Origin: Coprococcus aceti
GTDB lineage: Bacteria > Bacillota > Clostridia > Lachnospirales > Lachnospiraceae
Assembly: GCF_025567285.1 (NCBI RefSeq)
Contig: NZ_JAOQJT010000002.1
Span: forward strand, 186,001-250,000
Direction of reading: 5' to 3'
Length of the DNA stretch: 64,000 nt
The notes under the pieces were generated by a model. The model saw nothing but the letters and a program-made list of their open reading frames with translations. It had not been told where the DNA came from and did no database searches. The position numbers and the translations under genes are program-made. Shown piece after piece: positions 52,725 to 61,126 of the stretch (positions are counted from its first letter, which is position 1; each line of letters starts with the position of its first letter).

Positions 52725-53540
52725 TTATATTTTCTGTATAAATGAGTCTATGATACGAACAAGTCTTCCTGACGCTTCATCGCCCGCCGCAATGATCTCC
52801 TCGTGCGAAAGCTCTCCGCCGAGGCCTGCAGCTTTGTTGCATATTGAGGAAAGACCTGCGACACGCATTCCCATATGTCTTGCAGCTATGGCTTCACATA
52901 CAGTGCTCATTCCAACTGCATCTGCCCCCATTCCCGCAAACATTCTTATCTCTGCAGGAGTCTCATACTGAGGACCGGTGACCTGAATATATACACCCGA
53001 CCTGAAATCAATATCATTTTCAGCAAATGCTTCTCTGATATAGCTATTCAGCTCCACATCGTAGACATGTGTCATATCGGGAAATCTCACACCCAATTTA
53101 TTATAGTAACTGCAAATGAGTGGCGATGGTACAAATGTTGAAATGTGATCACTTATCATCATGATATCGCCCGGCTCAAGCTTCTCAGATATTCCGCCTG
53201 CAGCATTTGTGAGCAGAAGCTTATCTACACCAAGCAGCCCTATTACACGGACAGGCATGACAACCTGGCTCATATCGTATCCTTCATAATAATGGACCCG
53301 TCCCTGCATGATAAGGACCTTTTTCCCGTGGATACATCCGTATACGAAGCGGCCTCTGTGTCCTGCTACTGTAGATACAGGAAAATGTGGAATATCTCCG
53401 TAATCCACATACACAGGGTTCTCAATAACGTCCGCCATATGTCCCAGACCACTGCCCAGGATAAAGGCTATATCAGGAACATCTCCTATCGCATGTCTCA
53501 AATACGAGGCAGCCTCCGTCAACTGATCGTATGTTACCAA
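52725..53540 (-). CDS. punA: Purine-nucleoside phosphorylase (trimeric type)
   Basis: Phosphorolysis of inosine and guanosine in purine salvage. Motifs of the trimeric class: LGSGLGHMAD, VAGHRGRFVYG, LTNAAGGI, TGPQYETPAEIRMFAGMGADAVGMST, and Asn in SICNKAAG, which favours 6-oxopurines. The start is uncertain: no in-frame ATG exists at the N-terminus; TTG at 53540 follows GGGGGTG and is preferred, while TTG at 53561 would lie on the edge of the tRNA terminator. The product is about 271 residues. First gene of a punA-rnhA-metH group. Confidence 0.93.
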   Translation of the reverse strand: MVTYDQLTEAASYLRHAIGDVPDIAFILGSGLGHMADVIENPVYVDYGDIPHFPVSTVAGHRGRFVYGCIHGKKVLIMQGRVHYYEGYDMSQVVMPVRVIGLLGVDKLLLTNAAGGISEKLEPGDIMMISDHISTFVPSPLICSYYNKLGVRFPDMTHVYDVELNSYIREAFAENDIDFRSGVYIQVTGPQYETPAEIRMFAGMGADAVGMSTVCEAIAARHMGMRVAGLSSICNKAAGLGGELSHEEIIAAGDEASGRLVRIIDSFIQKI

Positions 53541-53560
53541 ATCATCACCCCCATAATACA

Positions 53561-53588
53561 AAACAAGGTCAGGATATTATTCCTGACC
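53561..53588 (-). terminator. Terminator after tRNA-Ser
   Basis: GGTCAGGA pairs perfectly with TCCTGACC (53567-53574 with 53581-53588) around a six-base loop and is followed on the minus strand by TTGTTTTG. Confidence 0.75.
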
Positions 53589-53608
53589 AGGATCTATATA
53601 AGTTATAA

Positions 53609-53696
53609 CGGAGACGGAGGGATTTGAACCCTCGCGCCGGTTGCCCGACCTACCGCATTTCGAGTGCGGACCCTTCAACCTCTTGGGTACGTCTCC
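53609..53696 (-). tRNA. tRNA-Ser (anticodon CGA)
   Basis: A class II cloverleaf of 88 nt. It has a 7-bp acceptor stem GGAGACG/CGTCTCC, a D stem CCC/GGG, and an anticodon stem CCGCA/TGCGG with the loop CTCGAAA. The long variable arm pairs GTCGG with CCGGC, and the T stem is GAGGG/CCCTC with the loop TTCAAAT. Discriminator G fits serine. CCA is not encoded. It lies 9 bases downstream of the L,D-transpeptidase stop codon and is probably cleaved from that transcript or driven by a promoter inside that gene. Confidence 0.96.
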
Positions 53697-53705
53697 AATT
53701 ACACT

Positions 53706-55310
53706 TTAATAATAGCAGATGACAGGCATTCCGTCATATACTATATTAAACAACTGTTCTGCCGCGGATACAGGAAGATTTACACATCCATGGGATCCGC
53801 TGTTCTTGTATATATCACCGCCGAATGAACTTCTCCACGATGCATCATGGAATCCGATTCCCAGCTCGCCTATGAATGGCATCCAGTATGTTACAGGAGT
53901 CTCATAGTCATCGCCGATAAGCACAGCAGGTGTCTTCTTATACAGGATCGTATATACACCTTCAGGTGTTCTGTATTTGCCATTGTTTGCAAGGCTTCCG
54001 GTTACGCAGTCGGAATCCCACACAAGATTGCCGTCTACATATGCATATACATGCTGCTGGCCAAAATCACATTCGATATATGAATCACCGATATCATCGC
54101 CGCCATCGTGATAAACTGCAGCGTAGCAGTCAAACGGCGGTGTATGTGTTGTGGACTCTCCGGCTTCAAGAAGCTTCATGAGCTCTTCTGTCTCACCGTC
54201 CACATCGATCATCCAGCCATACCAGGTATTCGCCAGAGTGATGACATCACCATTATGAGTTCTGAAATTCCTCGGCACACCGTATGTATCGTATCTGCTT
54301 GCGATATCCTCGACATACTCACGCACCTTGTCTTCTGAGAATTTCCATTTTCCTTTTACGTTGCTGATCCAGTCGCCATATTCCTTGCTGGTAAGCTTCC
54401 ATGACACCTGATCTATCTCATATGTAATGGTCATCTCAAGGATCTTTGCAAGTTCCTTCTGCTCATTTACTATCTCTTCACTGTCGGCTGTGAGCTCAGG
54501 ACTCTCGTATGCGTCACTTTCCGATACATCAAGCACGGATTCACCTTTAACAATCGCCTCATCTATTATACAGCATAATCTGTCAAAATCAAGATAATTT
54601 CCTTCAGATTCAGGAATAATTGTTGATTCTCCATCCTTGATCTTAACATAGGCATCTTCCGGTTTCTCCATCTTGGACTCGTCAAGACTGTCATAGCTCT
54701 TCAAAAGCTTCTCGAGAGCATCCTTGTCATATGACGCTGAATAGTAAAGGTCATAATCTTTTCTCTTTAGCATGTAATAAGGCCAGAGAAAGCCATTTTG
54801 TTCGCTTATGATCTTCTTGGCTGTTATATTCGGCTTTATATCAAGCGATATATCTTCTGGTTTTATGACATGTTCCTCACCGCCCCTGAGCTTGAGTGTG
54901 AGGGAATAATCCTGTATGTAACTCTCTATGTATGCATCGACATCATCAAGTGAGTAAAACGAATAGTCTATATCATTGATGTATGTCTTGTAGTTGTAAT
55001 GGAACATGAACCATATCGATATAACTATATATGTACATACGACCACCGCTCCAAATATAGCCGCTGTGATCTTCAAAGCCCTGTGAGTCTTTTTTGCAGG
55101 CTTGTCATCCGGTTCGTCCGCTTCATCAGAAGCTTCATTATCTGGGAATATCGGTATCCCTACTCCATCGGGAATGGCTGCATCCGATGCCGCAGTCTCC
55201 GGTTCGGTCTCTGTCCCCCCGAATATTGTCTCTTCAGCAACTATCTCTTCAGTGGCATCAGTGTTCACATTATCTTTATCTATATTGTTATCATCTGTGT
55301 TATTGTTCAT
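53706..55310 (-). CDS. L,D-transpeptidase (YkuD) with peptidoglycan-binding domains
   Basis: Cross-links peptidoglycan by 3-3 bonds or attaches proteins to it. The N-terminus is an acidic, disordered cytoplasmic region of about 70 residues, then comes one membrane segment (about 80-100). A long extracytoplasmic part follows with repeats of the PG-binding type (DISLDIKPNITA..., related to the VanW-associated PG_binding_4 fold), and then the C-terminal YkuD domain with the catalytic SGSHGCVN. The start at 55310 (MNNNTDD) is preferred, with AGGGG further upstream; ATG at 55337 is an alternative. Likely co-transcribed with the tRNA-Ser gene downstream. Confidence 0.9.
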   Translation of the reverse strand: MNNNTDDNNIDKDNVNTDATEEIVAEETIFGGTETEPETAASDAAIPDGVGIPIFPDNEASDEADEPDDKPAKKTHRALKITAAIFGAVVVCTYIVISIWFMFHYNYKTYINDIDYSFYSLDDVDAYIESYIQDYSLTLKLRGGEEHVIKPEDISLDIKPNITAKKIISEQNGFLWPYYMLKRKDYDLYYSASYDKDALEKLLKSYDSLDESKMEKPEDAYVKIKDGESTIIPESEGNYLDFDRLCCIIDEAIVKGESVLDVSESDAYESPELTADSEEIVNEQKELAKILEMTITYEIDQVSWKLTSKEYGDWISNVKGKWKFSEDKVREYVEDIASRYDTYGVPRNFRTHNGDVITLANTWYGWMIDVDGETEELMKLLEAGESTTHTPPFDCYAAVYHDGGDDIGDSYIECDFGQQHVYAYVDGNLVWDSDCVTGSLANNGKYRTPEGVYTILYKKTPAVLIGDDYETPVTYWMPFIGELGIGFHDASWRSSFGGDIYKNSGSHGCVNLPVSAAEQLFNIVYDGMPVICYY

Positions 55311-55436
55311 AAAATCACGCTCTTCCCCTTCACACATAATTCCATGCGAACTTACATCCAACATACATAATATTATATGCTATATTACTATAATTCAACA
55401 CTTAATTATGTTTAAATATAAGAGGCTAACGCACTG

Positions 55437-56291
55437 TTATCTGGACAAATTGATGGTCACCAGATCCGGTTCGTTATTAACTCTGATTCGGATAGTGTGA
55501 AGTCCGAGTCCTGCACAGACTATCATATTATGTCCATCGCAGGAATATAACCCCTTATAGTACTTTGGAAACAGTCTGATCATAGGCGATATCACGCCTC
55601 CGAGAAATGGCAGAATCACAAGTCCACCATGTACATGGCCGGATACAGTAAGATCAGCGCCCCATCGGGAATATTCTTCAAAATAATCGGGATCATGTCC
55701 TATAAGTATATTGTAATCGGATCTGCTTATCGGTGGAAGTTCATTCAGCAGATACTCTTCATCCATATCGAGCTTTTTGAATCTTCTGTAATATTCCGTC
55801 TTCATGTCAAGTCCGTATATCGTGACATTGTATTCATCAAGATGAACACTTTCATTTATAAGCCAGGTGATGTTATCTTTTGTTCCTTCATATAACCTGT
55901 TCCACATATCACCATATTTTTCATATATGGATACGCGCATCTCATGATTTCCTTTTCCCATATACACAGGAAAACGCTTGCCAAGTTCATTCAGAAAATG
56001 TATACCTATATCTACTGTAAGTCCCGGCTTTCCGACTATTATATCCCCCGCCACCAGTATGAAATCCGGATTAATCTTTTCTATACAGCTTATAAGCTTC
56101 TCGTTGTCCTTTCCAAATTCCGCATTGTGGAGATCTGATATCATGACTATCCGGGCTTTTTTTCTTATTCTCCTGTCATGCAGTTGATAATTTGAAAACG
56201 AGATTCTTCTGTTTTCGCGGTAACTCTCTATCAAAACATTAACAAGCGTTATAATGCATAGTACGATAACTACAACTAAAAAAATCTTCAT
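55437..56291 (-). CDS. YaeI-like membrane-associated metallophosphoesterase
   Basis: Calcineurin-type phosphoesterase with one N-terminal membrane anchor (residues 1-20). The metal-binding set is complete: ISDLHNAEFG, LVAGDIIVGK, GKGNHEMR, and GHDPD then SGHVHGG near the C-terminus. 284 residues. Relatives include YaeI/YkuE-type proteins acting on lipids or envelope compounds; the substrate cannot be told. It lies 10 bases after the D,D-carboxypeptidase gene, suggesting an envelope role. Confidence 0.88.
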   Translation of the reverse strand: MKIFLVVVIVLCIITLVNVLIESYRENRRISFSNYQLHDRRIRKKARIVMISDLHNAEFGKDNEKLISCIEKINPDFILVAGDIIVGKPGLTVDIGIHFLNELGKRFPVYMGKGNHEMRVSIYEKYGDMWNRLYEGTKDNITWLINESVHLDEYNVTIYGLDMKTEYYRRFKKLDMDEEYLLNELPPISRSDYNILIGHDPDYFEEYSRWGADLTVSGHVHGGLVILPFLGGVISPMIRLFPKYYKGLYSCDGHNMIVCAGLGLHTIRIRVNNEPDLVTINLSR

Positions 56292-56301
56292 TTATTTAAC
56301 C

Positions 56302-57549
56302 TCAATATGTAAATTGTAACTTGAGCACTTTAACGAAAGCGTACTTCATACTCATGGAATCAACCTTCTCCGCCGCATATATCGGCACTGAACCGATGCA
56401 CCTCTCGCCAATATAATAGCTCATCTTTCCAAGCTCTTCACCACTGTCAACCGGGGCAGTCAGTGGATCTCTCATCTCCAGTTTCTTCTTCACATCCTCC
56501 GCGTGTTCTCCCGCAAGCAAGATCCCGGTGAATTGTGAGTCGGTCTTAATTGTAACACAACTTTCGGTGCCATTGTCTATGGAAATCTCTTTTTCCTGAA
56601 GAATATTCAGATCTGTATATTTCTGGCACATCGAATATCCATAATCAAGCAGCCTGCAGGCGTCTTTGTTTCTGATATCCTTTGTATCAGCTCCCATGAT
56701 GACAGCAATAAGCTGTATGCCGTCCCTCTCAGCAGTCGCCGACATGCAATATTTTGCGGTATTTGTGAAACCTGTCTTAAGGCCGGTTGCTCCTGTATAC
56801 ATATTCAAAAATTTATTTGTGTTGACGAGATCAAACTGACTCTCGCCCCTTCGTGTTTTATGTATGATCGAATCCATCCATATGCCTGAATAATCAAATA
56901 TGGCAGGATATTTTGTTATGAGTTCTCTGGACATTATGGAGATATCCCGTGCTGACATTTTATGTCCATCCGCATCCAAGCCACACGCATTTTTGAAACT
57001 TGCATTTGTCATCCCCAGCTCAGCAGCCCTCTCATTCATCTTTTTCACAAACGCTTCTTCGCTTCCGGCAACCTTTTCCGCCATGGCAACAGCCGCATCG
57101 TTTCCGGATGCAATTATAATACACTTTATCATATCTTCAACAGTCTGTTCTTCTCCTGCCTCAAAGAAGCATTGCGATCCGCCCATGGACGCAGCATGTT
57201 CACTCACAGTTACAATATCATCAAGAGTCATTTGTCCGGCCCCTATCGCCTCAAAAGCCAGAAGAAGCGTCATAACCTTTGTAACCGAAGCCGGAGCCAT
57301 GGCTTCATCACAGTTTTTTTCAAATAACACCTGACCTGTGGATGCCTCAACGAGTATACAGCTTGGAGATTCCACCTCCAGAACTTCTGTCTGGTCTGCC
57401 GCCTGAGTCTCTGTCTGTTCCTCTGCATATACCATAAGATTCGTACCATTTGTGTTTGCAAATATGATAAAGATGAGTACCGTTATAACAGATAATCTTC
57501 TGATATTTTTCTTCCTGCCCATCTTTTTTCTATCCGGAAAATGCAGCAT
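56302..57549 (-). CDS. D-alanyl-D-alanine carboxypeptidase (DacF type)
   Basis: Serine-type S11 enzyme of PBP5/DacF kind. A signal peptide (about 16-40) is followed by the catalytic domain with SVTK (near 84), SGN (near 147) and KTGFT (near 249). A C-terminal beta domain and a final hydrophobic or amphipathic stretch, as in PBP5, complete 415 residues. The start at 57549 follows GAGGAG; MGRKKN at 57522 is an alternative. It differs from the lipoprotein enzyme at 6383 by having the full C-terminal domain. Confidence 0.94.
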   Translation of the reverse strand: MLHFPDRKKMGRKKNIRRLSVITVLIFIIFANTNGTNLMVYAEEQTETQAADQTEVLEVESPSCILVEASTGQVLFEKNCDEAMAPASVTKVMTLLLAFEAIGAGQMTLDDIVTVSEHAASMGGSQCFFEAGEEQTVEDMIKCIIIASGNDAAVAMAEKVAGSEEAFVKKMNERAAELGMTNASFKNACGLDADGHKMSARDISIMSRELITKYPAIFDYSGIWMDSIIHKTRRGESQFDLVNTNKFLNMYTGATGLKTGFTNTAKYCMSATAERDGIQLIAVIMGADTKDIRNKDACRLLDYGYSMCQKYTDLNILQEKEISIDNGTESCVTIKTDSQFTGILLAGEHAEDVKKKLEMRDPLTAPVDSGEELGKMSYYIGERCIGSVPIYAAEKVDSMSMKYAFVKVLKLQFTY

Positions 57550-57662
57550 ACAACTCCTCTTTCAGTTTCTGTTTATATATTATATTATGCATTTATCCGG
57601 CAATATGACTTTTTATCCCACCAATATAGTATTATTTTCTTTATTTTGTAAAGTTTTTCTGA

Positions 57663-57668
57663 TATAAT
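57663..57668 (+). promoter_or_regulatory. TATAAT -10 element ahead of aroF
   Basis: An exact TATAAT lies 30 bases before the aroF start in AT-rich DNA; no good -35 hexamer was found at 17 bases. The divergent carboxypeptidase gene probably shares this gap for its own promoter. Confidence 0.5.
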
Positions 57669-57698
57669 CAATGGCTAGAAAAAAGGAGGACATGTTTC

Positions 57699-58727
57699 AT
57701 GAGTATGAAATTAGTTAAACGAGTACCAACTGGCGATGAGATCAAGGAACTATACCCTCTTTCAAGCGAGTTGAAAGCCATCAAAGCCAGAAGAGATGAA
57801 GAGATCAGAAAAATTTTCGTAGGCGATGATGACCGATTTATATTTATCATCGGACCTTGTTCAGCAGATAATGAGGATGCTGTTTGCGATTATCAGAATC
57901 GTCTTGCAAAGGTTGCAGATGAAGTTAAGGATAAGATACTGGTCATTCCACGTATATATACTAACAAGCCAAGAACTACTGGTGATGGTTACAAAGGAAT
58001 GCTCCATCAGCCTGATCCTACAAAGGCATCAGACATGCTCGAGGGCCTTTACGCCATCAGAAAAATGCATATAAGAGCTATCAGGGAGACAGGACTCACC
58101 GCTGCTGATGAGATGCTTTATTCAGAAAACTGGCAGTATGTAGATGATATCCTCTCTTACGTTGCCATAGGCGCACGTTCTGTTGAGGATCAGCAGCACA
58201 GACTTACCGCAAGTGGAATGGATGTTCCTGTAGGTATGAAGAATCCTACAAGTGGTGACTACAACGTTATGATGAATTCCTGTATAGCAGGACAGCATCA
58301 CCACACATTCCTCTATTCTGGATGGGAGGCACATACAGACGGAAATCCTTTGACACATTGTATATTGAGAGGTGCACTGAATAAGCATGGACAGTCTATA
58401 TCCAATTATCACTATGAGGATCTCAGGCTCCTTGCTGACACATACAAGAAGTTCAACCTCGTAAATCATGCATGTATAGTTGATGCCAACCACAATAATT
58501 CTGGCAAGAAATTTATTGAACAGCCAAGAATTGTCAAAGAGATAATCCACAGCAGGAATTACGATTCTGAGATCAAGAATCTTGTAAAGGGTGTTATGGT
58601 TGAGAGTTATATTGAGGATGGCAACCAGCCAGTAGATGGTGGATGCTATGGTAAGTCTATCACAGATCCTTGTCTTGGATGGGATAAGACAGAGAGACTT
58701 CTCAAAGAAGTTGCTGATCTTCTGTAA
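57699..58727 (+). CDS. aroF: DAHP synthase (class I)
   Basis: 3-deoxy-7-phosphoheptulonate synthase, the first step of aromatic amino acid synthesis, joining phosphoenolpyruvate and erythrose 4-phosphate. Motifs: IGPCSADN near residue 52, RIYTNKPRTTGDGYKG, and metal ligands in the region IVDANHNNSGK (His) and CYGKSITDPCLGW. The 342 residues match the AroF/G/H class I type without an added regulatory domain. AAGGAGG precedes the ATG. It is a single-gene plus-strand unit closed by a terminator. Confidence 0.96.
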   Translation: MSMKLVKRVPTGDEIKELYPLSSELKAIKARRDEEIRKIFVGDDDRFIFIIGPCSADNEDAVCDYQNRLAKVADEVKDKILVIPRIYTNKPRTTGDGYKGMLHQPDPTKASDMLEGLYAIRKMHIRAIRETGLTAADEMLYSENWQYVDDILSYVAIGARSVEDQQHRLTASGMDVPVGMKNPTSGDYNVMMNSCIAGQHHHTFLYSGWEAHTDGNPLTHCILRGALNKHGQSISNYHYEDLRLLADTYKKFNLVNHACIVDANHNNSGKKFIEQPRIVKEIIHSRNYDSEIKNLVKGVMVESYIEDGNQPVDGGCYGKSITDPCLGWDKTERLLKEVADLL

Positions 58728-58788
58728 AAAATACATTTTAAGCCTGCGCGCTTATACAATTACACGTGCTGTGCTTATACAACAAAAG

Positions 58789-58823
58789 AAAACCGGCGGA
58801 TCTATCATGATACCACCGGTTTT
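58789..58823. terminator. Bidirectional terminator after aroF
   Basis: AAAACCGG (58789-58796) pairs with CCGGTTTT (58816-58823), extended inside by further G-C pairs, with T-rich flanks on both sides. It serves aroF and the convergent gene at 58837. Confidence 0.82.
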
Positions 58824-58836
58824 CTTTATTTATCTG

Positions 58837-59166
58837 TCAGGCCGAAGCCTCGCAGAGTTTGACGAGTATGCATCTTCCCAAAGACACATCTCCCATCATC
58901 TTATATTTACTTGTAGTATACGCATACATCGGATCGACAACTCTTCTCAAAAGTCTCGAAAGAACTGGAACTGTAAATACATATTTAACCTTATACTCCC
59001 TGTCCGAATCCTCTGTTAATCTGGCAACATGATCCCTTATATCTATGTAGAACACCCCACTATCATTGCCGATAACATTGAACTGAAGACAACAATCATC
59101 AATATCCGCCAATTCCAAAGAACTGAGAACGCCGTCGATACACTCCACGCATTCTTTATACGTCAT
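58837..59166 (-). CDS. Small protein, possibly SCP2-like
   Basis: A 109-residue protein. The pattern FYIDIRD near the middle and DPMYAYTTSKYKMMGDVSLG near the C-terminus recalls sterol carrier protein 2 domains, which bind hydrophobic ligands; this match is weak and by eye. No signal or membrane segment. The start at 59166 follows GGGTG; TTG at 59178 is an alternative. It lies 15 bases downstream of a DivIVA-type gene and is probably co-transcribed with it. Function unknown. Confidence 0.6.
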   Translation of the reverse strand: MTYKECVECIDGVLSSLELADIDDCCLQFNVIGNDSGVFYIDIRDHVARLTEDSDREYKVKYVFTVPVLSRLLRRVVDPMYAYTTSKYKMMGDVSLGRCILVKLCEASA

Positions 59167-59181
59167 ATAAACACCCAATCT

Positions 59182-59844
59182 TTATAAGAACTCGAAGTCT
59201 GCATCCTCATCGCCATCTCCGATAAGTACCTGATTACGCTTTACTCCTTCTTCTACTTCACCAACAATAAGTTCTTCCTCTTCTTCCTCCTGAGCAGCCT
59301 GAGCACTCTTACCTGTGAATGCTGCCGGCTTTGGCTCTGCCTCTGGAGCAGCCTTTGGTGTCATCTTGAGCTTCTGAGGTGCATCTCCGCCCTGCGACTT
59401 CATCTTAAGCTTTGTTATAGGATCCGCCTCAACTGCAGCTTCAACCTTATTTGCAGCCTCAGCAACCTTTGCACTTGATCCGCTCTTGAGTGTCTCCATC
59501 TCTTCCTTGAGCTTGGCAAGCTCAGCCTTTGCATTTGCGATAACCTCGTTAGCCTTCTTCTTAGCGTCGTTTATTATCTTGTTAGCCTCAGCATTTGCTG
59601 CGTTGGCTTCCTTCTTGGAACCAGGAGCAGCCTGCTCGAGCTGCTTCTCAAGCTCATAAATCTTTACGCTGTTCTCCATAAGGTTCTTCTTTGACACTTC
59701 GTTCTCTGACTCAAGAGCTGCATACTTTGTCTCAAGTTCTGCATAATCTTCTGCAACTGAGCGCAGGAAGCTGTTAACCTCATCCTTATTATATCCAAAA
59801 AGTCCTTTTTTAAAGGTTTTAGATTCAATCTGATCCTTTGTCAT
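59182..59844 (-). CDS. Second DivIVA domain protein
   Basis: A 220-residue coiled-coil protein. The N-terminal DivIVA domain reads FKKGLFGYNKDEVNSFLRSV, then a coiled coil spans about 35-125 rich in Ala, Lys and Glu. The last 80 residues are low-complexity (proline, alanine, a run of Glu) with a repeated KLKM motif (about 146 and 160). The start at 59844 follows AAGGAG; a longer frame has none. Paralogue of the protein at 10782; the two may mark different subcellular sites. Confidence 0.85.
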   Translation of the reverse strand: MTKDQIESKTFKKGLFGYNKDEVNSFLRSVAEDYAELETKYAALESENEVSKKNLMENSVKIYELEKQLEQAAPGSKKEANAANAEANKIINDAKKKANEVIANAKAELAKLKEEMETLKSGSSAKVAEAANKVEAAVEADPITKLKMKSQGGDAPQKLKMTPKAAPEAEPKPAAFTGKSAQAAQEEEEEELIVGEVEEGVKRNQVLIGDGDEDADFEFL

Positions 59845-59915
59845 TGTATAGTTCTCCTTTTCAGTATTAGTTCTCTCTATAATATTATCCTTTGCATATA
59901 GAAACTCCACTTGTA

Positions 59916-59955
59916 ATTATATTAACAAATATTCATTTTTTCAACAATATTGTTG
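59916..59955 (-). promoter_or_regulatory. Promoter of the second DivIVA gene with overlapping palindrome
   Basis: On the minus strand TTGAAA (59939-59944), 17-base spacer, TATAAT (59916-59921). A perfect 14-base palindrome CAACAATATTGTTG (59942-59955) overlaps the -35 element and could be an operator. Confidence 0.75.
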
Positions 59956-60010
59956 GATTTTATAAAATTTTCCCAATATATTACAATTTTTTCGGCAAAT
60001 CATGGATATA

Positions 60011-60457
60011 TTACAATTCATTACTGTCAAGTAATATGGTAAATGGCCCATCATTGGACAGATCCACTTTCATATCTGCACCAAATTCTCCATGTTCCAC
60101 CACAGGAACAAACTCACGGCATCTTTCAATTATATACTCATACATCTCATTGGCCATATCAGGCGCTCCTGCACCAGTAAATGATGGTCTGTTGCCCTTC
60201 CGGCAGTCTGCGCACAAGGTAAACTGTGAAACGATCAGGAGTTGGCCGTTTACTCTGTTTATGTCAAGATTTGTCTTGCCATTTTCGTCGGCAAATATCC
60301 TCATCTTCACAAGCTTGTTTATCATCTTGTCAGCAATCTCTTTGGTATCCGAATCGTATACTCCGACAAAAACCAGAAAACCTTTCTGTATGCTGCCGAT
60401 CACTTTGCCATCCACCTCTACTGATGCGTGATTTACACGCTGTATTACAAATTTCAT
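60011..60457 (-). CDS. dtd: D-aminoacyl-tRNA deacylase
   Basis: Hydrolyses D-amino acids from tRNA, protecting translation. The cross-subunit Gly-Pro motif family signature is seen as NDGPFT near residue 137, with SQFTLCADCRKGNRPSFTGA near 80 and MKFVIQRVNHASVEV at the start. 148 residues, normal for Dtd1. It lies 81 bases after the ilvN-like gene; no promoter was found. Confidence 0.95.
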   Translation of the reverse strand: MKFVIQRVNHASVEVDGKVIGSIQKGFLVFVGVYDSDTKEIADKMINKLVKMRIFADENGKTNLDINRVNGQLLIVSQFTLCADCRKGNRPSFTGAGAPDMANEMYEYIIERCREFVPVVEHGEFGADMKVDLSNDGPFTILLDSNEL

Positions 60458-60538
60458 TTTATTTTACGGATCCTTTCATAATCTTTTTACAGACTATTTT
60501 ACCAGCAATATCATTTTGACAGCTATTTGCCGGTTGTA

Positions 60539-61045
60539 CTATCTGTCCGACATGCTTATCGCTTCAACTGCAACGCTGCCACCTCTTACAACCTCTATCC
60601 TGTTAGGGAAGCTCTCCTTGAACAGCTTTATGGCATTGTCGTTCTTTGCATCCGTCTGGACACACTCAACAAGCACAGATTTCTTATTATAATCTGTTAT
60701 CTTATAGCCAAATGCATTTGCAATTCGGAACACCTCGTCCTTATCTTCATTTGAGCAGCTATTGACCTTGACATATAAGATCTCGTTGTTGTGGATTGCA
60801 ATATCTGTGTAGTCGACGACCTTGATAACCTCCACACTTCTATTGAGCTGTTTTTTCACCTGCTCAAATGTCCTGTCATCACTGGTGAAACCGATGGTCA
60901 TTCTGGATATTGTCTCATCCTCGGTTACTCCAACGGTTATAGTATCTATATTGTATGATTTGCTTGAAAACAAACCTGAAATTCTTGCAAGTACACCTAC
61001 CTCATTCTCTACGAACAGGCATATCCATCTCTTCTTTACGCTCAT
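60539..61045 (-). CDS. ilvN: IlvN-type regulatory subunit beside ilvB
   Basis: Small subunit of acetolactate synthase, more divergent than the copy at 49120. The ACT domain is evident (CLFVENEVGVLARISGLFS then SYNIDTITVG), followed by a C-terminal half without the usual GLTGLIRG-like ending; it ends in VEAISMSDR. The start at 61045 follows AAGGGG. The product is 168 residues. It lies 81 bases downstream of ilvB and should share its T-box leader. Confidence 0.88.
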   Translation of the reverse strand: MSVKKRWICLFVENEVGVLARISGLFSSKSYNIDTITVGVTEDETISRMTIGFTSDDRTFEQVKKQLNRSVEVIKVVDYTDIAIHNNEILYVKVNSCSNEDKDEVFRIANAFGYKITDYNKKSVLVECVQTDAKNDNAIKLFKESFPNRIEVVRGGSVAVEAISMSDR

Positions 61046-61126
61046 TCTATATACCCCTTTCATCTGGATAATATACAAATCTATATATGTACATTCTATT
61101 ACTAATATAAAATCAATTTATCAATA

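Noticed and set aside
52210..53608. Possible SAM, cobalamin or purine riboswitch ahead of the punA-rnhA-metH group
   Set aside because: Gaps between these genes are 15-17 bases, and the DNA before punA is a tRNA gene with its terminator.
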